From: Rhipicephalus microplus
Taxonomy: Eukaryota > Arthropoda > Arachnida > Ixodida > Ixodidae
Direction of reading: 5' to 3'
Assembly (NCBI RefSeq): GCF_043290135.1
Contig: NC_134709.1
Coordinates: 109,113,645 to 109,177,644, forward strand
DNA length: 64,000 bases
In this document: positions 44,066 to 55,152 of the stretch, piece after piece
Numbering within the stretch: the stretch's first letter is position 1
Layout: every line of letters begins with the position of its first letter
Notes under the pieces: model-generated
Seen by the model: only the letters and a program-made list of their open reading frames with translations
Database searches by the model: none
What the model was told of the DNA's origin: nothing
Made by a program: the position numbers and the translations under genes

Positions 44066-45370
44066 ATGGCTAATGCTGCGCCCTCAGAGTCAACGTCAGC
44101 GTCTCCGACGAACACAGCGTCGCAACCATACGTTTTCATGCCACTTAAGCATCCCGGTACTTTCTGCGGGACTGATGGCGTCGACGTTAACGATTTGTTG
44201 GCCATGTTCGAAGGAGTGAGTGTGCCGAACAGATGGGATCCCACACTTCAGTTGGATAATGTGCTGTTTTACTTGAGAGGCACGGCCAAGGTGTGGTATG
44301 AAAACAACGAAGAAAAGCTCACAAGCTGTAACCAATGCAAATTAAAGATGCGAGAGGTGTTTGCAAAACCGCCAATCGTAAGAGCGCCGCCAAAAAGGAA
44401 TTGGTCTGCCGGGCCTAATCCCCCACGGAATCATACCTCGCATACATTCAAGACGTGCTGGCCCTCTGCCGAAGGGCCGAAAGCGACATGACAGAAGGTG
44501 AGAAGGTTGGACATGTCCTAAAAGGGATTGCCGACGACACGTTCAATCTCCTGATATGCAAGGGCTGTTCCACCGTGGACGCGCTCATCAAAAAGGGTCG
44601 TCAGTTTGACCAAGTGAAAAGTCGCCGCATTCTGCAAACGTTCACCCGACGTCCAAAGCATCGCTGCAACACCGACTTGTGAGGACCAGTCCGCACCACA
44701 ACATCCGTCACCGCCGGGAAACCTGACAGGCATTCTTCCTCGCGAACTGGAAGCAATGGCGCCCTCGGTGTTCTATTCGCGTAGTACCGATACCACTCCT
44801 GCTACTGTTCCTTTTTTTCACGCCATCGTGCGCCTGGAGCTTGAAAACATCGGAGTGCATTCCGTGTGCCATGTCACCGTACCCAGAGTTAGCGAGCGCC
44901 TTTTCGCGATGCCCTCCTCCAACCGACGGTTTACTCCCGGTACTCGAAACCCGGCTGAGTGGCGAACTGCAGATGACCGCCCTATATGTTTCAACTGCCA
45001 CCGCATTGGGCATATTGTTCATTACTGCCGCAACACATGGTCCTCAGCACCTCGTGCAACGACCAATATGACCCGTTTCAACGGTAACGCCCGCACCTTT
45101 TCACCTGCCGAAGAGTCCAACGCCGTTTACCATTCTCGGAACGCTTGGTACAGCCGCTCGACTCCACCACGTGGGCACCAGTCTCATTCGCCGCAAATAC
45201 GTCGCCCGTCGTCCCGTTCACCGCAGTCACAGCGCTTCTCGTCCCATGTGGCTTCCGGCCGCATCGTCTCGAACACTGAGAAATGGAGCCCTCGGAGGTG
45301 GTGCTGCATTGACGACTTCCGCCGCAAATCCTCTCTCTCTTCCCGTCAGACAAATTGTAATAGACGTTGA
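44066..45370 (+). pseudogene. Gy5 gag and nucleocapsid, frameshifted
   Basis: ATG at about 44066 (MANAAPSESTSASPT) opens the capsid: PLKHPGTFCGTDGVDVNDLLAMFEG and LFYLRGTAKVWYENNEEKL. Shifted frames follow at 44455 (CRRAESDMTEGEKVGHVLKGIADDTFNLL) and 44756-45370, which holds the knuckle CFNCHRIGHIVHYC and an RS/P-rich tail. At least two frameshifts occur in capsid. Confidence 0.8.
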
Positions 45371-45589
45371 AGTAGCTGGCGTACCTTTACGAGCACTTGT
45401 AGACACCGGCGCAAGCATTTAGGTCATAAGTTTAAGCCTACGCACAGGTTTAAAGAAAGTTCCGACACCAGCGGCTGCACAAAAGCTCCGTGTGGCCGAT
45501 GGCGGTACGCCGGTGGTTCTCGGTCTGTGCACTGTCCGCTTATGTATAAAGGACCACACTACTTCTGTCATTTTAGCAGAGACTGCGCG
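45171..45589 (+). pseudogene. Gy5 protease, first part
   Basis: VRQIVIDVEVAGVPLRALVD followed by TGASI gives the aspartic protease site, then a TAG stop at 45421 and readable sequence VISLSLRTGLKKVPTPAAAQ and RVADGGTPVVLG. It stops at 45590 where the inserted element begins; the C-terminal half is at 52322. Confidence 0.8.
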
Positions 45590-45735
45590 CCTATCGGAAA
45601 AAAAAATGAATGGTGGGCATGGTGGAAACCACCACCCACCATTATAGTGGATTAATGCAGTGGGTGAATTGTGGGAAACGCCCACCATGGCGCATGGTGG
45701 GTATGGTGGGTGCTGCAGTGCCGGCAACACTTGAG

Positions 45736-45910
45736 CGCGAAATGACGTCAGAATCACCGTGGTGAGCTGCCACGAAAAATAAAAAAGAATTCTATAAAAA
45801 CGATATAAAAAACACCCGTCCCGTAAAAAAAAAAAACGAGGCGCCACGGAGGATCGAACGTGCAACCTGCGGATTCCCATTCGAAGACGTTAACCACTGC
45901 GCCACACCAA
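45736..45910 (-). mobile_element. tRNA-like SINE head, split by the Tx1-like LINE
   Basis: The minus strand starts TTGGTGTGGCGCAGTGGTTA (A box), then CACGTTCGATCCTCC (B box), and then a T-rich stretch. The head does not fold into a full tRNA acceptor stem, so I call it SINE-like. Its first 17 bp are the target duplication of the LINE and recur at 50865-50881. The downstream boundary is approximate. Confidence 0.6.
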
Positions 45911-46005
45911 TTTTTTTTTATTACCTGTTTTTCTGTACAGGTGTTCACACAGAAACATGAATGATAAAATACACTTGGACCAATACTTGATCCGAAGTGC
46001 TCACA

Positions 46006-49000
46006 TTAAAATTTTTTCAGGTTGCACAATTCCTCTAACATTGTTAGCCAGCTGGGAGGTTCTTCTTCTTGTTTATACACCTCAGTGATATACCGCATAT
46101 TTGCAATGAAGTTCTCCCGGACAGGACGTATGTTCTGGTCAAGATGTCTGTAAGCCATGGTGGTCTGCCAGATGCTGTGAAGGCTAATTAACATAACCAT
46201 GTCGTATGGTATGCCGTCGTCCTCATCCACACAGAGAAAACGAATGCCATGGCTTGTAATGGGGAGATCTTTTTTCAATGTTCTTTGAAGGATGTCCCAA
46301 TGAAAGACAGCGTCCCAGCAACGAATAAACACATGGTCTATTGTCTCAGGTGTTTTACAAAGTAAACAATTGGTTGTCCATGGTACATCGATTCCCTTGT
46401 CCGCTAGCCACTGCTTTACGGGGAGAGTCCCGGAATGCAATTTAAAAAAGAAAGTTTTTGCCCCTGCTTTTACTTTCATCTTTTTGACCCTTTTCAAAAC
46501 ATCCTGTCCGGGTCCTCCATTGAACATAGATCTGTACAAAGGTGTTGGTAACAAGACATCACGGAGATCCCTGTACAGATTTTTTCGCTTAACAGTGGCA
46601 AGATATTCCAGCGAAAAGCGCACTTTCAAAAACTCAAAAGACTGTATAACTTCTCTCAAAAAACCAGACACATATCGGCACATACCACTGTTTGTAGACA
46701 CAACAAAATCTGGGATGCGTGATGACAGCCTTACTTTTATCACTGTTTGCAGAAATTTGTTTCTTTGATCGCGAAGGAAAATAAACCGAGAGACAACTTG
46801 TCTAATAAATAAATGACATAAACCGAGTGCGCCATTACTAACGGACTGGAATAAATTAGACCGGCTTGTACGTTCCCACGGTGATTTCCACACAAACACA
46901 GCAAAAATCCTGTGAAACTTCTGTACATTGACGCGTGACATACAGATAACTTGCATGACATACCAGATTTTTGATATCAAAAACATGTTGCACACAGTTG
47001 CACGTGCGAATATAGACAGATCCCGACCACCCCAGGCATTTGTTTTTTGCCTGAGGGTTTCTGCTTCACCTTTCCAGTAATCCGCGTTGTCGCGATAGCT
47101 GTCCAAGGGTACACCGAGGTACTTTAGGGGTTTGCTTTCCCATTTTACGTTAAGGTATACCTCAGGCCTCACATCCCAGTTGCCGTACCAAAAGGCAGTT
47201 GTTTTATGCCAGTTAATTACACTGCCCGTCATGTCACAAAATTTATTTGCCATGTAAACGACGTCACATATACTTTGTCTATCTTGGCAGAGTACTGCCA
47301 CATTGTCAGCATATGCGAGTAATTTTATCTCCGTGTTCTGTAACCGAAAACCTTACACACTTGAGTTTTGAATGATTGATAAGCAAAAGGGTTCTAGGTA
47401 GATGGCGAATAACAATGCTGAGGCCGGGCATCCTTGTCTGATAGAACTTAGTATTTCAATTTCTTCACTGAGCTGCTTATTGACTATCAACTGCGTTACA
47501 CACTGTGAATATGCCATCTTCAAACCATCAAAAATTACGTCACCAACTCCCACATGCTTCAACACACTGAACAATACTTCATGGGAGACACGGTCAAAAG
47601 CTTTCTGTAGATCTATCTGCATGATTGCTATTCGTTCTTCAAAGGCGTCACAAATCTCTAGTACACTTCTTACTATATGTATGTTCGTGGTGATGCTGCG
47701 ACCTTTTATGCCGCATGTCTGGTGTGTCCCTACAATCTTTTCAATAATGTTCTGAATTCTCCTGGCTAAAACCTTCATGAATATTTTATAATCAGTGTTC
47801 AAAAGACTGATAGGTCGATATGATGTTACAGATTGAAGTTTGCTGCTATCATCTGTCTTCGGAATCAAGGCAGTATGCGCCTGCGTGTAAGAGCGTGGCA
47901 GTTTTTTCTTTTTGTATGCTTCTACGATAACTTCGTATAGCGCAACTGCCACGTCTTCTTTATAAACCTTATAAAACTCCGCCCCGATTCCATCAGGGCC
48001 GGGCGTCTTGCCTGTACTAGGTCGTCAATAGCTTTTTTATTTCCCGTACGCTGATAGGAGCCCCTAATTTTTTTCGTGTATCGTCGTCAAGCTTGGACAT
48101 TGCATCAAGAAAGACATCACAAAAACCCGTGGCCATCGGTACTCGTTTTCCGAGCAGATTGCGATAATGGTCCACAAACGCCTCCATTATCTGATCTTTT
48201 TCATTCGTCAGTATGTCATTGCGTACTATTTCTCTGATTTCATTTCTTTGTGCGTACTTTTTTTCATCACCCAAAGCTCGTTTTGTGGGTGTCTCACCTA
48301 TCCAAAGTTTTTCACTTCTAGCTCTTATTATAGCGCCTTTATACTTCTCTTTATCTAAAATCTCCAGTTTGTTTTTAGTATCTGTTATTTCATTGGTAAA
48401 GGAGCCGGGTTTCACAGTTTCTTCCTGCAAGAGCACTTGTAATTGCCTTCGCAGGTTCCTTTCCGCCTGTTTCTTCTCGAATTTATTTTTTGTAGATCGT
48501 TCTATTGCATTCATTTTAACCTCTTGTTTGAAAAATTCCCACTTTGTTTCCCAGTCATCTTTTTGATTACCGTAGAGTTTCGTGAGGGCTTCGGTTACAT
48601 CTTTACCATAAGATTCATCTTTCAAGATTTGGCTGTTTAGTTTCCACAAGTGCCAGTTAAATTTAGGAGTCCTGTCTTTAGCGCCAAGTGTGAAACTAAT
48701 CATACAGTGGTCGCTGAAAGACACTGGTGTAACAACATATTCATCACAGCACATAATAAGGTCCAGTGATATGTACGCTCTGTCTAAACGTGCGTGGCTT
48801 AGACCCTGGAAGTGCGTAAACTGAACACTGCAATTAGACATACATAAACCAACATCTTCAAGGCCATTTTCTGCAATCATCTCATTTAAGAACACTGCGC
48901 TTTTATCAAATGACTGGGCCGGCTTGGCACGGTCCTCCTTTCTACAAACACAGTTAAAATCACCAAGAAGGACTACATATTTGTCACATTCCAGTAAGTT

Positions 49001-49435
49001 ACTTATTTCTTCAAAGAAAACTTTCCTTTCACTGTCTCGGTTCGGAGCATAGACGCATATGACACGCCATTCGAAATTCAAGAAAGAAAAATCACACACT
49101 ACGAAGCGTCCTTTATCGCTGCTTGCTACACTCCTTTCCACAACGCCTATCGATCGTCGTATGAAGAGCGCACACCCTCCTGATAAGCCATCAGCATGGG
49201 ATACACAGATGTTATACATTGAGCGAAAAGGCAACGTCATATGATTGGTATCTTTCTCTGCCGCTATCTTAGTTTCCTGCACAGCAATCACATCCAAGTC
49301 ATGCTCCGAAAACAGCCTACTCAACTGGTACTGCCGCCTTCTTGAAGATAATCCGCGTACATTTAAGCTGGCAAAACGCATTGCTCTTTTAAGCTTCAGG
49401 CTCATTTTTTTTTTAAACAAGTAGCTGCTCACCAT
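46006..49435 (-). pseudogene. Tx1-like ORF2: endonuclease and RT (one frameshift, one stop)
   Basis: ATG at 49435. The endonuclease keeps RFASLNVRGLSS, AVQETKIA, VYAPNRDS, VLLGDFNCV and SFSDHCMISF. A single shift at about 48015 separates it from RT, which has GKTPGPDGIG, SYRPISLLNTDYKI, IMQIDLQKAFDRV and IRQGCPASALLFAI. A TAA at about 47353 follows, then in the same frame LLAYADNVAVL, where the catalytic YADD reads YADN. The frame continues 47301-46006 with KYLGVPLDS and a C-terminal cluster, CLLCKTPETIDHVFIRC. Two lesions plus the D-to-N change make it inactive. Confidence 0.88.
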
Positions 49436-49509
49436 ACCGTCTTAGCCGAACTCCGCCTATTTAGTCGTCCGGTGCACCTTCTTGGTAGAAGGCGACACAT
49501 AATGTGTTG

Positions 49510-50823
49510 TCAAGAGGCCGGTTTTCCCGTCCTCTTTTCCCCTTCTGTTATATTATGTTTGACCGCCAGTCGTTGCCTCCGAAGGAGAGCTGCTTTCGGT
49601 GGCGGTTCTTGATTGCTCATGTCACTTGATTCTGTTGAGGCTGCGTCTCGTGGTCGTTTCCCTCCCACACCTGGTTCCTCGGCGTCGTGCCACTCCATGG
49701 CACCACCCTCGGCAGGTTCCTGGACAGTTTGAGTAGATGTTTCACTCTTGTCTGTAGCAGCGGTTGCGTCGTTTAAAACATCAGTCTGCTTTGCGCTCGT
49801 CAGTGATTCTGCGGCCGCTTGCATACACGCAGGTTCACTTGTTTGTCCTGCTTCTTTCACATCCATCACGCCTCCTGTACTGAATGTTTTTTCCGCAGAA
49901 GTCACCTGTGATTTCGCCAATGCATCCGCGATAGGTTGCACTCCCCCACTGTCAGTTAACCTTGGTGGTTCTTTCTGCAATCGCGTCATGCCTGCTGCAC
50001 TAGGTGTTTTTCCTTCACAAGCCGCTTTCGAATTCACCGATTCTTCTGCTTCGGTCTCGTCCATAGTGAGCTCGGATTTATCCATGCTCCCGGTGTTCAG
50101 TGCAGCAGCTGCATACGTCTTCGTGCAGTTCCCAGGGGCGTGTCCAAAACGCCTGCAAGTGTCACACCGCGGGACTCGACAGTCCCTCCTAATGTGGCCA
50201 ATCTGCTGGCAGCGCAAACACCGCGGCGCTCTTCCGGTTGCCACAATAAGTGCGAGCTCTCCTCCAACTCGTAACTGGTGAGGTATATCGTCCAGCGTAA
50301 CGTTAGCCTTTAGCCGTAGCGTCACGGTTCTCGTCATGGTATTCTGCTGGGTGTAGCCGTCAATTCGCCACTTATCCATTCCTACGTCAAGCACCGTCCC
50401 GTAGGGGGTCAGCGCATTTCGTACGTCCTCTTCTCGTACGTGGTAGAGCAACCAATGCAGCTTCAGACGGACGTCGCGGTGGCTTGGGTCGATTATCATG
50501 CATTTGAGGCCTTTCACAGTCAATTGCGGATCAGCTAAAAGTTTCTTTACACCTTCAGTGCTTCGGCACGTCACTGCCCACACGTGGTTCATTTGATAAG
50601 CGCCGAGCGCAAGAACCTCGGTGGGCTGAACACGTCGAAAGAGTGGCTCGCGAAAGTCTTCCGCGTGATAAGGTCTTCCTTTTACATCCGCATGCAGAAA
50701 AACAGTGTTCTGAACCACATACCCAGTCGGCAGAGGGGGAAAAATAACAGCATAATCCTGGGGCATTTCAATCCTGGAACCGCGGCTAAACTGAGCCGCC
50801 GATGCCGCTCCAACGGAGCTCAT
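49510..50823 (-). CDS. Tx1-like ORF1 protein, open, with two zinc knuckles
   Basis: ATG at 50823 (MSSVGAASAAQF); the open frame upstream of it runs into the target site, so this ATG is preferred. About 437 residues: an N-terminal domain (HADVKGRPYHAEDFREPLF; VWAVTCRSTEGVKKLL; LKLHWLLYHVREEDVRNALTPYG) resembling an RNA-recognition fold, then knuckles CLRCQQIGHIRRDC and CDTCRRFGHAPGNC, then an acidic, low-complexity tail ending in KRTGKPAS. It is thought to coat element RNA. No lesion is visible. The 74-bp gap to ORF2 contains nothing notable. Confidence 0.8.
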   Translation of the reverse strand: MSSVGAASAAQFSRGSRIEMPQDYAVIFPPLPTGYVVQNTVFLHADVKGRPYHAEDFREPLFRRVQPTEVLALGAYQMNHVWAVTCRSTEGVKKLLADPQLTVKGLKCMIIDPSHRDVRLKLHWLLYHVREEDVRNALTPYGTVLDVGMDKWRIDGYTQQNTMTRTVTLRLKANVTLDDIPHQLRVGGELALIVATGRAPRCLRCQQIGHIRRDCRVPRCDTCRRFGHAPGNCTKTYAAAALNTGSMDKSELTMDETEAEESVNSKAACEGKTPSAAGMTRLQKEPPRLTDSGGVQPIADALAKSQVTSAEKTFSTGGVMDVKEAGQTSEPACMQAAAESLTSAKQTDVLNDATAATDKSETSTQTVQEPAEGGAMEWHDAEEPGVGGKRPRDAASTESSDMSNQEPPPKAALLRRQRLAVKHNITEGEKRTGKPAS

Positions 50824-50881
50824 GATACACACGTCCGCACGCTTTCGCAACCGGAAGTGGAATCCCACTGCGCCACACCAA

Positions 50882-51600
50882 CATGATGTTGACTGCGTGT
50901 TAAATACTTAGTTGGCATACAAACTTAAGGCTCAACTTAAGTTATGTTTGTCGTGTACACAACATACACAAGATCTACACCTGCGACTAAAAATTGCACA
51001 TTTATTAAACACAAGCAACTGCGGCCTGTAACGATTGCCACTATGTTAATGGCACTAGTGCTATTTTTTTTTACAATTCACAACTTCAAGGAAAAAAAAA
51101 CCAAGTGGACTGGGGAGCAGCAACAGTTTACCGGCGGGGTCTGCCAAGTTTAATATCCGTTTCGCGCTCGTTCTAAAGGGCGACATCTGCTCACGCTTTA
51201 TGACGCTTCTAGGCTCATTCCATAGATACGCCCGCCTAATTTATTTGATTGAGTATTGGGATGCTTTTCGCGCAATGTAGAGGGCGGTCGCGCCAGCGCA
51301 ATGCTGTAGCTCTTTCGCTAAAGCAACAACTACATAACGGCTTGGCCAAAACGAATGCAGTGTGCCGGAAACATTACGCTATCATATTGGTTCACCAAGC
51401 ACACGAATCGCCATGTCTGAGTTCTCGTACAAGAGCTAGAGAAGTGCCGGCGAGTGCGAGTGGCGGCTGTCGGTGAGAATACACTTAATTACGTTCTCTG
51501 GGAGTGCTTTAATCGCGTCGCATCGATGTTTGTTGCTTCTTGAGCGGACACCATACACAATGAAAAATGCAAAAGGATCATAATGTGGGCCAGTTGGTAA
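50882..51600. other. Interior of the inserted repeat, right of the LINE
   Basis: No gene is supported. It contains two A/T runs (about 51064 and 51095) and nothing else I recognise. Confidence 0.4.
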
Positions 51601-51752
51601 TTCATTTTCTTCGTTCAGCGAACTGGGAGCGCAGAGAAAACACAAAGGACGAAGGGAGGAACCACACAACACGAGCGCTCGTGTTGTGTGGTTCCTCCCT
51701 TCGTCCTTTGTGTTTTCTCTGCGCTCCCAGTTCGCTGAACGAAGAAAATGAA
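51601..51752. repeat. Perfect 152-bp palindrome, no spacer
   Basis: Bases 51601-51676 are the exact reverse complement of 51677-51752, with the centre at GAGC|GCTC. The symmetry ends at 51600/51753. Arms contain CGAAGGGAGGAACCACACAA and AACTGGGAGCGCAGAG. No target duplication was identified. Confidence 0.95.
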
Positions 51753-52321
51753 AAATGCTTCATTTAGGTTAATTGATGCCATATGGCTGCGCTGTATTGT
51801 CATATTTAATCGTCGTAATCGTGTATTCTGAAACCCGGAAGCACGGATAACACAATTGTACGGGCTCGGTCACAAGGCCTAACCTTTGGTAGAAATAATG
51901 ATGGTAGAACATGTAGTGTACAGATCCCAGCTTGGTACACTATATAAATTGCCCGCCATTATAAGCCCACCCATCATCTGCTTACTGCTTACCAGCATTA
52001 TCGCGATGGTGGGCAGAGCTTCTCAGCTTGGTACACCATGTGGCCCACCATAACAAGCAGCACCCATCATATGCTTAGGGCTTCCCAGCATTATCGCAAT
52101 GGTGGGCAGAGTGTCCCATTATTGCCCACTATCTAGCCTCTGCTTTCCACCATCATTTTTACCCATCATCTGTACACCATACCACCCAGTATGTCCCGGC
52201 ATAACCACCATATTTTCCACTACGTCCCACCATAGCCATCATAATTTTCACCATGCCCACTATTATTTCCACTACGCCCACCATGTTTTCCAGTATCCAC
52301 CATGGCAATTTTTCCGATAGG

Positions 52322-52905
52322 GTGACCATTGACGTTATCCGTGATTGACCCTTATGAAGTTATTCTAGGCCTGGACTTCTTGTCGAATTATTCTGCTCTT
52401 ATCGATTGTGCTACCGGCGTCCTTCAGCTAGAGCTACCTCAGATAGTCGCTGAACCCCCCATTACCCTGCCGCGCCTTCAGGAAGTGCGACTGTGTCCTC
52501 AGGCAGCCACCTACGTCGTTTTGACCGCACAGCCGTAGGTTCCCGATGGTCAATATGTCCTCCTTCCTCTCGCCGACGTCCTTTTGAGCCGCGAAATCGC
52601 CATTCCCCATACGCTTGTGACTGTCACTGATAACTGTACCTCGCTCCAACTTCTCAATTTCAGCTTGTTCCCTCAAGTGCTTCCTCGTGGCATGTTCTTT
52701 GCCAGCGTAACTAATGCTAACGAATTCGACATAGCGGCTCTCACCACCGAGATTGATTTACTTCAGTCTCCTGTAGCTAACAGCACCTGTTCTTTGCCAA
52801 ATCGTTTCTCGAAGGTGATTGCACCCGACCTCAATGCTGCGCAAGCTAACGACATCCATCGCCTTCTCGCGTCCTATGCCGACATTTTTTATTTTGACGA
52901 GCTAC
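52322..52905 (+). pseudogene. Gy5 protease end and protease-RT linker
   Basis: PYEVILGLDFLSNYSALIDC completes the retropepsin (ILG motif), followed by the linker TLPRLQEVRLCPQAATYVVL, a stop at about 52536, then IAIPHTLVTVTDNCTSLQLLN, LPRGMFFASV and DLNAAQANDIHRLLASYADIF in the next open frame from 52584. RT itself is absent: the pattern ends at about 52905. Confidence 0.8.
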
Positions 52906-53186
52906 CCGAGTGGCCACCTCGGCGAGCTACCGTCTTTGTGCTCCGGTCATCTAGCTGGCGGAGATGCAGCGAGTGGCCGGGACAGGTCAGCGTCGCGCCG
53001 CCGATCTTCAACGGGCCCGGGCTCGCAGACACCCTTCTGCCTAGCGAACTGCTCACGGGCCTGAGGAGGCTGGGTGTGCCAGGAGTGCCTACCGGCACGC
53101 GTCTCCTCGCCAGGAAGGCGCCTCCAAACATCGCTGCCGAGCGATTCACCAGCGAGGATCTTTTGACAGCGTGCGACTGTGCGTAA
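52906..53186. other. GC-rich block open on both strands, unassigned
   Basis: The segment is far more GC-rich than its flanks. The plus strand continues the Gy5 frame into sequence unlike any Gypsy domain (WPPRRATVFVLRSSSWRRC). The minus strand is also open (AMFGGAFLARRRVPVGTPGT). The minus orientation would agree with the host gene at 54990-64000, but no matched splice phase could be shown. Confidence 0.3.
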
Positions 53187-54989
53187 GCAACCGCCAGATT
53201 TTAGACAGACGTTAGCTAGACGGGGTTTGAGGGACCGAATTGTTCTTGAAAAATGGTATCTTTCTGTATGTACTGTATGTGGTTGAGTGTGTAATGAAGG
53301 GTGTTTTTGTGCCACACGCAGTGTCCCCTTCACGCGTTAATCCCGCTTGACTCAAACAAAACGCGCCGGGCGACAACGTGCCAATGTGCATATTTTCCTG
53401 CTTGGACTACTGACTGCAGTAATGTACAAAATAAACAAAATAAAACAAATAAATGTCACGGAAACAATTGAGTAGATAAATATGCACAGAATTGTAAATA
53501 ACGCAAAAAGCTCTTCCTAATTCCGGTTGTGCCCGAATTGTGTGCAAGGCCTGCTGTCATGCTGGAAAAATATTATAAACAGGTCCTCAGTACGAATTTC
53601 TCAGTAATATCAAATACATTCCCAAAAACGGGCTTTCACTTATGGTTTTGCTTGCATTGTATTCTGCAACCAAGCCTGGTCAGCTCACCCGAAAGCACGA
53701 AGTAAAATGTGCAGACAGAATAGTTCTGCCTATGAATACCCAATCACCAGCACCAACTGAGGCATGTCCTGTCACTGGCAATATTATTTTATGGCGCTTT
53801 TTTGATAAAAAAGAACTGAGTAATATCAAGAGAATGAAGTCGGCAAGCAGCGAACGAAACCTGTGGCTATATGCGATTTTTTCGTTTAATAGGTGACCTT
53901 CCCCTAATATTTTATGTTTTCGGTGTTTCAGAAGTACTACAGTATATAGCACGGTGTGGAGTGGCGAGGACAAAACAGAAAAGCGCCAGCAGTAAGTAAT
54001 AACGAACACAAGTTGCTGCGGATGTGAAGGTCGTAAAGGCTTAAAGGCTCTTCACAAGCACTTTGACGTATGATGACGCGATGAACGTTCTGAAGTCGGC
54101 CCTTTCATCGAAGCGGAACGCATTCCTAATTTAGGTCCGGTACTGTTTGCACAGTGACCGTGTAGAGCTAGTGGATGAACTAGGCGCGAAAACTGATACT
54201 TGAGGTACAAACCTGGAAGCTGCTTTACTCGTACACAAAATAGGTACTGCATACATTCACCGGCTATGGCTATTCGCGTACTAAATTTAACCATCCTAAT
54301 CACTCACGGCTTTTTGCCACGCAAATTTGAACGGAAGGCTTACTCATGTGAGCATCAAGACTCGCAGATAAATAAATCTAGTTTTTTTTTCTTTCTCTCG
54401 CTCAATTTGAAAAACTCAAATAGTCGCGGTAATATCGAGGCCGTTCACAGCGTTTCAAAATGACCGCAAACGTGAGAAAACAAGCAGCGACATTTGCTGT
54501 TTCAAACAAGTCCAAAACTTCGATTATCTCAAAAAAGCTTCCGGCTGCCACAACTCATAGGCGCCACGGTAACTAGAAGATCTGAATAAAAACAAAAATA
54601 GAAGAAAATATTGTCTTCCCACTATTCCACAAAGATTGTTAACTGTTCAAACAAGCGGAACCCATGTTCATCTCTGGGTTAATCCCGACACTTCATTAAA
54701 GTCTTCTTCAAATACTGATGGCGCCTGTCCAGAAGTTGTATTCCGTATTTGCCGTAAGCGTGTTCCCTTCATTTCTGGCCGAGAGCGGGGGTGAGTAGAG
54801 ATATTTGCCCAATTTCGGTTGCATGTCCGCGCCAAGAATTCTCGCCCTTCTAGCATGATCTTCACCAGGCTTCCTGTCCCGGGTATTTCATGTCTTCTGT
54901 CGAAACTACTTACCTTATTATTAGCAGCTTCCGAAGGGTCTAATACGAGCAGCACCGCACTGAACAGTGAAAAGAAACGTGACACTCAC
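53187..54989. other. Unassigned AT-rich sequence, possibly intron
   Basis: No exon with clear splice sites or element is identified. The minus-strand frame at 54668-54985 follows the exon donor directly and lacks an acceptor at a usable distance. If the host gene continues, its next exon lies here or further left. Confidence 0.4.
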
Positions 54990-55152
54990 CTACACTGCTC
55001 GTCTGGCGGCGGTGGGTCGGGAAACGTAGCCGCCAGGAAAGCCATACCGCACGTAAAGTAGTTGCCAGCGTATTCGCGGATGTGACAGCGTGGCACCGAA
55101 CTCCGGAACCGCCTTCGCGCTGCGTAAAGAATAGCCGTACGGAGTGCACGAC
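54990..55152 (-). CDS. Host gene exon c: second cysteine module (partial gene)
   Basis: The minus-strand exon is bounded by acceptor AAACACAG| and donor TAG|GTGAGT. It is 163 nt with 2 nt at each end outside whole codons, and its first two bases complete a codon with the last base of exon b (G+GT = Gly). It encodes [20 protein letters not shown], then a cysteine module [20 protein letters not shown]... PPPPDEQC. The module resembles the one in exon a (C-x6-YF-x-CG-x-M). The next exon was not found. I do not recognise the family. Confidence 0.65.

Larger units (their letters stand above)
45911..50864 (-). mobile_element. Tx1-like LINE inserted at a tRNA-like A-box site, exact 17-bp target duplication
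   Basis: A minus-strand element with ORF1 (50823-49510) and ORF2 (49435-46006), ending in a short A tail (plus-strand T run at 45911). CCACTGCGCCACACCAA is duplicated exactly at 45894-45910 and 50865-50881. The 5' UTR is only about 41 bp. The ORF pattern (double knuckle ORF1; ORF2 with endonuclease, RT and no RNase H) fits the L1/Tx1 group, many members of which are target-specific. Confidence 0.85.
45590..52321. mobile_element. Inserted repeat with matching inverted termini and CCCACCAT minisatellites
   Basis: The left end CCTATCGGAAAAA (45590) and right end TTTTTCCGATAGG (52309-52321) are exact reverse complements. CCCACCAT/ATGGTGGG-type degenerate tandem sequence follows inside each end (45607-45735 and 51900-52305). 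Without the Tx1-like LINE it is about 1.8 kb. It splits the Gy5 protease. A target duplication is unclear (GCG versus GTG). No transposase is seen. Confidence 0.6.
43853..52905 (+). mobile_element. Gy5: 5' part of a Ty3/Gypsy element, protease split by later insertions
   Basis: The plus strand has LTR 43853-43993, gag, nucleocapsid and protease to 45589, then protease and linker resume at 52322 and run to about 52905, where coding ends abruptly at ADIFYFDE just before RT. No 3' LTR is seen. The element between 45590 and 52321 is a later insertion. Confidence 0.8.

Noticed and set aside
45835..45912. Possible functional tRNA gene on the minus strand
   Set aside because: A and B boxes are present but the acceptor and T stems do not pair properly, and a T-rich SINE-like body follows.
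54668..54985. Candidate continuation of the host gene just after exon c
   Set aside because: The frame would need an intron of about 30 nt or readthrough of a strong GTGAGT donor; no usable acceptor was found.
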